Origin: Parvibaculum sp041688015
GTDB lineage: Bacteria; Pseudomonadota; Alphaproteobacteria; Parvibaculales; Parvibaculaceae
Direction of reading: 5' to 3'
DNA length: 64,000 nucleotides
Assembly (NCBI GenBank): GCA_041688015.1
Contig: JBDNIY010000002.1
Location: forward strand, 1 to 64,000
Shown: positions 59,452-64,000 of the stretch, one piece after another
How positions within the stretch are numbered: position 1 is the stretch's first letter
How the letters are laid out: each line of letters starts with the position of its first letter
The notes under the pieces: model-generated
Seen by the model: the letters and a program-made list of their open reading frames with translations, nothing else
Told to the model about the DNA's origin: nothing
The model's database searches: none
Translations under genes and position numbers: made by a program

Positions 59452-59793
59452 ATGGACGTCGCACCGCGCCTCAAGGCTGAAATTTGGGTCAAGGCTTTGA
59501 TCCGCCGCTGCGAAGTCGAAGGCGCATCGGCCATGGTCGTGCGCCGGGGTGATGCGACCTCAGGCGTCGTGTTGATCAAACTTAACCGCCTCGATGGGGC
59601 TGCGCGTGTCTTAACGCCGGCGCGGGCAGGAGATGGGTCGTTCCAATGGCTGTCGGGCACGGGTGCCGACCCCGTGCTTGAGGCCGACGCCGACGCCTAT
59701 ATCGAGAGACAGCGCAAATTCGACCCTGATCTCTGGGTGGTCGAAATCGAAGATCGATCCGGACGGCATTTCCTGCAGGAGCCCGTCGTCTGA
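59452..59793 (+). CDS. DUF1491-family protein
   Basis: 113 residues. RLKAEIWVKALIRRCEVEGASAMVVRRGDATSG-type N-terminus, GVVLIKLNRLDGAARVLTP and RQRKFDPDLWVVEIEDRSGRHFL are the conserved segments of DUF1491, an alphaproteobacterial family of unknown function. Its compact alpha/beta pattern has no catalytic residues I can identify. ATG 59452 has aaggg-like bases upstream. It faces the 72-residue gene at its 3' end. Confidence 0.82.
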   Translation: MDVAPRLKAEIWVKALIRRCEVEGASAMVVRRGDATSGVVLIKLNRLDGAARVLTPARAGDGSFQWLSGTGADPVLEADADAYIERQRKFDPDLWVVEIEDRSGRHFLQEPVV

Positions 59794-59822
59794 CACAGCC
59801 CTTTGAGCGATCAAGCCCTGCC

Positions 59823-60041
59823 TCAAGGCCGCATGAAGCCGAAGTCTTCGTCAGGGTCGAGATGGTCAATCGCGGTCGTCAACTCTTCTCGAATGTCCTC
59901 AAGACTGCGGCTTTCGCGCCAAATACGTAAGACTTGTTCAAACAGAATGCGCCCAAGGACGTCTCCGGGGATCTGAAGCGCTTTGGTTTCTTCCATCATC
60001 GCATCAACATGCGGGGTCACAATGTCGCGGGCGCTCGTCAT
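59823..60041 (-). CDS. Small acidic helical protein of unknown function
   Basis: 72 residues, mostly helical and acidic (ALQIPGDVLGRILFEQVLRIWRES; LEDIREELTTAIDHLDPDEDFGFMRP). The N-terminus MTSARDIVTPHVDAMMEETK fits a short coiled helix. No family is recognised. It has its own start (cat at 60039-60041) with gaaag upstream. The 193-nt gap up to prfC shows no gene, but a short repeated ctccagaggca occurs at 60133 and 60155. Confidence 0.55.
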   Translation of the reverse strand: MTSARDIVTPHVDAMMEETKALQIPGDVLGRILFEQVLRIWRESRSLEDIREELTTAIDHLDPDEDFGFMRP

Positions 60042-60234
60042 GGCAAGTCTCTTTCATCTGAAATAGCCGATACCGAGCAGCTTGGTCGAACGATTGCCGC
60101 CGCGCATCAGCCATGTTGTCGCGGCCTAGCTCTCCCTCCAGAGGCACCGGCTCGCCTCCAGAGGCAAATGCCTATGGGATGACAGTCTGCCCCACGATGG
60201 AGTAGGGTCCGCCCAATTCAAACTGGAGATCAAC

Positions 60235-61842
60235 GTGAACACGACTGCGGCCGCCCGACCTAGAACCACAGATGAAGAAGTTGGCGCGCGCCGGACCTTC
60301 GCCATCATTGCTCATCCCGACGCGGGCAAAACCACATTGACCGAAAACCTGCTTTTGATGGGCGGAGCGATCCATCTCGCCGGTCAGGTCAAGGCCCGTG
60401 GCGACAGCCGCCGGGCCCGCTCTGACTTTATGAAGATTGAGCAGCAGCGTGGCATTTCCGTATCGTCGGCGGTGATGACCTTTGAATATGAAGGTGTCAC
60501 TTGCAATCTCCTCGACACACCGGGGCATGAAGATTTTTCCGAAGATACCTATCGCACGCTGACGGCGGCCGACAGCGCCATCATGGTCATCGATGCTGCT
60601 AAGGGCATCGAAGCGCAAACGCTGAAATTGTTTGAAGTATGTCGTTTGCGCGACGTGCCGATCATCACCTTCATCAACAAGATCGACCGCGAAAGCGTCA
60701 ACCCATTTGATTTGATGGACGAAATCTCCCAAAAGCTCGCGCTTGATTGTGCGCCAATGATCTGGCCCGCAGGCATGGGGGGATTGCTTAAGGGCATTTT
60801 CGATCCTGAACATGATCGCTTCATTCCCTATGACCGCATGAGTGAAGGCAAGGAAGCAACGCGTCTGTCGGGCAATGAAGTTGCCAATCACATGAGCGTG
60901 GACGAACTCGCTAACTTTCGTGAGGAAATGGAATTGGCGCGCGAGGGCTCGCCTGCCTTCGATATTGAAGCCTATCGTGCTGGACACTTGACGCCTGTCT
61001 ATTTTGGCAGTGCCTTGCGCAAACTCGGTGTGCGTGAATTGCTGGACGCCATTAAGCGCTTTGCACCAACGCCGCGCCCACAGCCTTCTTCCCTTCGCGT
61101 CGTCCAGCCGAACGAGCCCAAGGTTTCGGGCTTTGTCTTCAAGGTTCAGGCGAATATGGACGCCAACCACCGCGACCGCATCGCCTTCATGCGTATTTGT
61201 TCAGGTCGCTTTAAGCGCGGTATGCGGTTGCGCGTTTCGGGTTCGGGCAAAACCATCGGTATTCACAATCCGACGCTCTTCTTCGCCCAAGATCGCGAGT
61301 TGGTGGATGAGGCCTTTGCGGGCGACATTATTGGTATTCCCAATCACGGCACGATCCGCGTGGGCGACACGCTAACCGAGGGCGAGGAGATGACCTTCAC
61401 CGGCATTCCCAACTTCGCGCCTGAGATCCTCCAGCGCGTGCGCCTTGATGATCCGATGAAGGCCAAGCATATGCGCCGCGCATTGGAAAGCCTTGCCGAA
61501 GAGGGCGTGACACAGGTTTTTAAGCCGCATCTCGGGGCAAACTGGATTGTTGGTGTTGTTGGACGACTGCAACTTGAAGTGCTTGCCGCCCGCATCGAGA
61601 GTGAATATGAAATCAAGGTCAGCTTTGAGGCCGCGCCCTTTGAAACGGCCCGATGGGTTCTGGCCGATGACCCCGCCGAACTGAAACGCTTCAACGAAGC
61701 ACATCGCGGCAATATGGCCGACGACCGTGACGGCGCGCCCGTCTTCCTGGCCAAAAGCAATTGGGAGCTGGGTTACACGGAAGAAAAATGGCCGCATGTA
61801 AAATTTTCTGCAACCCGTGAACGCGTGCCCGTCGCAACTTGA
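60235..61842 (+). CDS. prfC: Peptide chain release factor 3
   Basis: 535 residues. The GTPase motifs are IAHPDAGKTTLTENLLL (G1), RGISVSSA (G2), DTPGHEDF (G3), NKIDRE (G4) and the SAL-type G5 position near WPAGMGG. The RF3-specific segments VKARGDSRRARSDFMKIEQQ and FKVQANMDANHRDR are present. It recycles RF1/RF2 after termination. The start is GTG 60235 with ggagat 4-9 nt upstream, which is in line with the family N-terminus. The gene is alone, with the MscS channel 52 nt downstream. Confidence 0.95.
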   Translation: MNTTAAARPRTTDEEVGARRTFAIIAHPDAGKTTLTENLLLMGGAIHLAGQVKARGDSRRARSDFMKIEQQRGISVSSAVMTFEYEGVTCNLLDTPGHEDFSEDTYRTLTAADSAIMVIDAAKGIEAQTLKLFEVCRLRDVPIITFINKIDRESVNPFDLMDEISQKLALDCAPMIWPAGMGGLLKGIFDPEHDRFIPYDRMSEGKEATRLSGNEVANHMSVDELANFREEMELAREGSPAFDIEAYRAGHLTPVYFGSALRKLGVRELLDAIKRFAPTPRPQPSSLRVVQPNEPKVSGFVFKVQANMDANHRDRIAFMRICSGRFKRGMRLRVSGSGKTIGIHNPTLFFAQDRELVDEAFAGDIIGIPNHGTIRVGDTLTEGEEMTFTGIPNFAPEILQRVRLDDPMKAKHMRRALESLAEEGVTQVFKPHLGANWIVGVVGRLQLEVLAARIESEYEIKVSFEAAPFETARWVLADDPAELKRFNEAHRGNMADDRDGAPVFLAKSNWELGYTEEKWPHVKFSATRERVPVAT

Positions 61843-61894
61843 TGGTGGGATGGGCATCTCTAATGCTGACTCTGCAAAGTTGGATTGAGGAATA

Positions 61895-63079
61895 ATGAAC
61901 AGTATATCGTCCGATTTTGGAAAATTCTGGGCTCTGAGCAAAAGCGTATGGGAGACCGGCGTCTTCAGGCGTAGTATCGGCGAAATATTGATCGCATTCG
62001 CGCTCTTTGGGATTTTCTATGCCTTACGCGGACTATTTGCGCAATATATTTTAGTTTTTGTAGATCGCTGGGTGAAGGCATCTGAAAATAAACTCGACGA
62101 CGCGTTGCGCGATGCCATTGTCGATCCTCTAAAGTTCCTTTTTCTCATCCTGGGTATTTTCTTTGCCACGCAATATCTGTCGTTTTCGGGTAAAACCGAA
62201 TTGGTGACGGATCATATTAACCGTTCACTGATCGTCATTGCCATTTTCTGGATCTTGCGCAATGCCGTGGAACCACTGGGCGATTTTTTTCGGCGTTTGA
62301 ATTACCTGCTGACGCCAGAAATCGTCGATTGGATGATCACGAGTGCGCGCATAGGCGTGATCCTTATCGGTGCGGCGACAGTGTTGCAGATATGGGGTGT
62401 TGAGGTCGCACCGATCATTGCTGGTCTCGGTCTTTTCGGTGTAGCTGTTGCGTTTGGTGCGCAAGATCTGTTCCGCAACCTTATTGGTGGCGTTTCGATT
62501 TTGATGGAACGTCGCTTTGGATTTGGCGATTGGATCCAGGTCGATGGCGTCGTCGAAGGTGTAGTTGAAAAAATTGGCTTTCGCTCAACATTGGTCCGCC
62601 GCTTCGACAAAGCACCAGTCTATGTGCCAAACCAACATCTCTCCGACAATGCCGTCACCAATTTCTCGGCCATGACTTACCGACGCATTTCATGGAATAT
62701 CGGGCTGGAATACCGCACAACCCACGATCAATTGCGCGTGATCCGTGATGATATTGAGGGATACCTACAATCCGGCGAAGATTTTGTGCAAGCGCCGCAA
62801 GCGCCTCTTTTCGTGCGAATAGATGCCTTCAATTCGTCATCGATAGACCTCATGGTTTATTGCTTCACCTACACAACTATCTGGGGTGAATGGCTGGAAC
62901 TAAAAGAAAAGCTCGCCTTCAAGATCAAAGAAATTGTCGAGGGCGCAGACGCAGGCTTCGCGTTTCCGAGCCAGTCAGTTTATGTCGAGACTGTACCGCC
63001 ATCTGTAGACAAAATAACCGCGCGGCGTGCCAATGAGGCAGATCTCATAGGTGCGCGTAGATCGATGTCAGGTGATTAA
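61895..63079 (+). CDS. Mechanosensitive ion channel (MscS family, YnaI-like)
   Basis: 394 residues. Four to five hydrophobic helices occur at about 28-180, then the pore-lining TM3 GLGLFGVAVAFGAQDLFRNLIGGVSILMERRF (about 190-222) with Gly/Ala pattern, the beta domain (FGFGDWIQVDGVVEGVVEKIGFRSTLVRRFDKAPVYVPNQ) and a C-terminal alpha/beta vestibule. The TM3 sequence is the MscS hallmark. gaggaata precedes ATG 61895. It opens under membrane tension to release solutes. The last 4 nt overlap the convergent aminotransferase. Confidence 0.9.
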   Translation: MNSISSDFGKFWALSKSVWETGVFRRSIGEILIAFALFGIFYALRGLFAQYILVFVDRWVKASENKLDDALRDAIVDPLKFLFLILGIFFATQYLSFSGKTELVTDHINRSLIVIAIFWILRNAVEPLGDFFRRLNYLLTPEIVDWMITSARIGVILIGAATVLQIWGVEVAPIIAGLGLFGVAVAFGAQDLFRNLIGGVSILMERRFGFGDWIQVDGVVEGVVEKIGFRSTLVRRFDKAPVYVPNQHLSDNAVTNFSAMTYRRISWNIGLEYRTTHDQLRVIRDDIEGYLQSGEDFVQAPQAPLFVRIDAFNSSSIDLMVYCFTYTTIWGEWLELKEKLAFKIKEIVEGADAGFAFPSQSVYVETVPPSVDKITARRANEADLIGARRSMSGD

Positions 63080-64000
63080 CCTACGGCCTTGTCGATTGCA
63101 CGTTTGAGTGTTTCGGCTATGCGGTCAAGCTCATGGTCTTCGACCGTGAAGGCAGGGCCGATGCAGATAATGTCGCGCACAGTGCCTGTACCGCCACTGT
63201 AAAAATAGACACCTTCCTTGAGGCCTTCGCCGACAATGCGTTGCGTCATGGCAGCTTGGGCGGGGAACATTTCGAGTGTGTCGCGGTCGGCGACAATCTC
63301 AAAACCAAAGAATAGCCCCTGGCCGCGGATTTCGGCAACATTGGGATGTTGGCCGAGGGCGGCGTGCAAGCGTTCGCGCAGCGCTTCGCCCTTTTCGGCG
63401 GAGCGCGCCACTAGGTCTTCACGCTCCATGATTTCGAGAACCTTATCTGCCACCGCGCAAGACGCCGGATGGCCGCTATAGGTGTAGTACATCGGCGCCA
63501 TATTTTTTTCCGTGAGCGGAGCGATAACCGCATCCGTGGCAAAGACACCACAGATCGGCGCATAGCCGCCAGCAAGCCCTTTGCCTGCGACCATGATGTC
63601 CGCCTTGAGGTCAAAATGCTCCGATGCAAAACGTTTACCGGTGCGCCCAAAGCCTACCATCACTTCGTCGCTGACGATCAGCACGCCGTAGCGGGTACAA
63701 ATCTCTTGTACCATCGGCCAATAGCGCGGACCCGGCATGATGGCCCCGCCTGACGAACCCGTGATTGGCTCACATACAAAGGCAGCCACTGTTTCTGGTC
63801 CTGCGGCAAGGATCACATCTTCGAGCGCCTGAGCGGCGGCAATATCGAAATCGGGATGGCTGCGGCCAAGCGGAGAGCGCAGCGCATAGGGCGTCGGTGC
63901 GCGCAACACGTCGGGCAGCACACTTTCAAATCCAGCCTTGCGCCCCACGTGGCCGCCGACCGAGAGCGTCAATGCGGTTGTGCCGTGATAGGAAATATCG
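63076..64000 (-). CDS. Class-III PLP-dependent aminotransferase (partial)
   Basis: The C-terminal ~308 codons are visible; the frame continues beyond the right edge (SYHGTTALTLSVGGH begins the window end). The PLP pocket includes FVCEPITGSSGGAIMPG, LIVSDEVMVGFGRTGK with the cofactor Asp and Lys in MVAGKGLAGGYAPICGVFA. The motif set agrees with omega-amino acid:pyruvate or aspartate-family class-III transaminases that act on terminal amines. The substrate is not fixed. The stop overlaps the mscS stop region by 4 nt. Confidence 0.88.
   Translation of the reverse strand, partial: DISYHGTTALTLSVGGHVGRKAGFESVLPDVLRAPTPYALRSPLGRSHPDFDIAAAQALEDVILAAGPETVAAFVCEPITGSSGGAIMPGPRYWPMVQEICTRYGVLIVSDEVMVGFGRTGKRFASEHFDLKADIMVAGKGLAGGYAPICGVFATDAVIAPLTEKNMAPMYYTYSGHPASCAVADKVLEIMEREDLVARSAEKGEALRERLHAALGQHPNVAEIRGQGLFFGFEIVADRDTLEMFPAQAAMTQRIVGEGLKEGVYFYSGGTGTVRDIICIGPAFTVEDHELDRIAETLKRAIDKAVG

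Noticed and set aside
60172..61170. Long minus-strand frame opposite prfC
   Set aside because: It is antisense to clear GTPase motifs of release factor 3 and has no recognisable domain.

Overview
The window reads as alphaproteobacterial chromosome, with GC in the mid-to-high 50s by eye. The Hyphomicrobiales (Rhizobiales) or a nearby order such as Parvibaculales fits best. The evidence is the family content: a MucR/Ros regulator, DUF2336, DUF1491, DUF5330, DUF6456 beside a DnaA-domain-IV-like HTH protein, a PAS_5 protein, a class-III-like PHA synthase, a glutaryl-CoA dehydrogenase, and dispersed GC-rich palindromic repeats of a type common in these genomes. No rRNA, tRNA, CRISPR array, insertion sequence or convincing prophage was seen. 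The first bases are a run of 23 C, so the left edge is probably a contig end.

Layout. 0.1-2.7 kb: a PHA synthase with a nonsense codon and two apparent 1-nt deletions, a GNAT acetyltransferase, and an SAM methyltransferase split by an in-frame TAA. 2.8-12.5 kb: OsmC protein, then a sugar-nucleotide/cell-surface region (HAD-IIIA phosphatase plus AGE epimerase, divergent WecE-type aminotransferase, asymmetric two-gene ABC exporter, GDP-mannose 4,6-dehydratase coupled to an Fsr-like MFS pump). 12.5-24.9 kb: glutaryl-CoA dehydrogenase, LysR/epimerase divergent pair, two nitronate-monooxygenase-type flavoproteins around a second LysR, hybrid histidine kinase, Crp-like regulator divergent from two TauD dioxygenases, and an EamA transporter. 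25-33 kb: glycoconjugate salvage (two serine hydrolases, a frameshifted GH29 fucosidase, a GH5 glucosylceramidase-like enzyme) and an IclR/TauD divergent pair. 33-43.6 kb: oligopeptidase B, MsrB, MaoC hydratase, OmpA-like protein, acyl-CoA synthetase, enoyl-CoA hydratase, tandem MFS transporters, and an NAD(P)-binding protein. 43.6-47.2 kb: an HTH-fused citrate synthase homologue divergent from a conventional-looking citrate synthase and DUF2332. 47.2-52.9 kb: small secreted proteins, a saccharopine-dehydrogenase-like protein, DUF2336, an XRE protein and a Rieske oxygenase. 53-60 kb: an alphaproteobacterial regulator block (MucR, PAS_5 with an apparent CTG start, S24-like XRE, DnaA-IV-like HTH plus DUF6456, SufE, DUF5330, a lipoprotein, DUF1491). 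60-64 kb: RF3, an MscS channel and a class-III aminotransferase running off the right edge.

How the genes work together. Several regulator genes sit divergent from a probable target, with a palindrome between them (LysR, Crp, IclR, HTH-citrate synthase, S24-XRE). Downstream gaps are filled by three recurrent palindromic repeat families. The least explained modules are the divergent citrate-synthase pair and the MucR/PAS/S24/DnaA-IV/DUF6456 block. The disrupted genes near the left edge, and the fucosidase frameshift, must be separated from assembly error before any biology is read into them.
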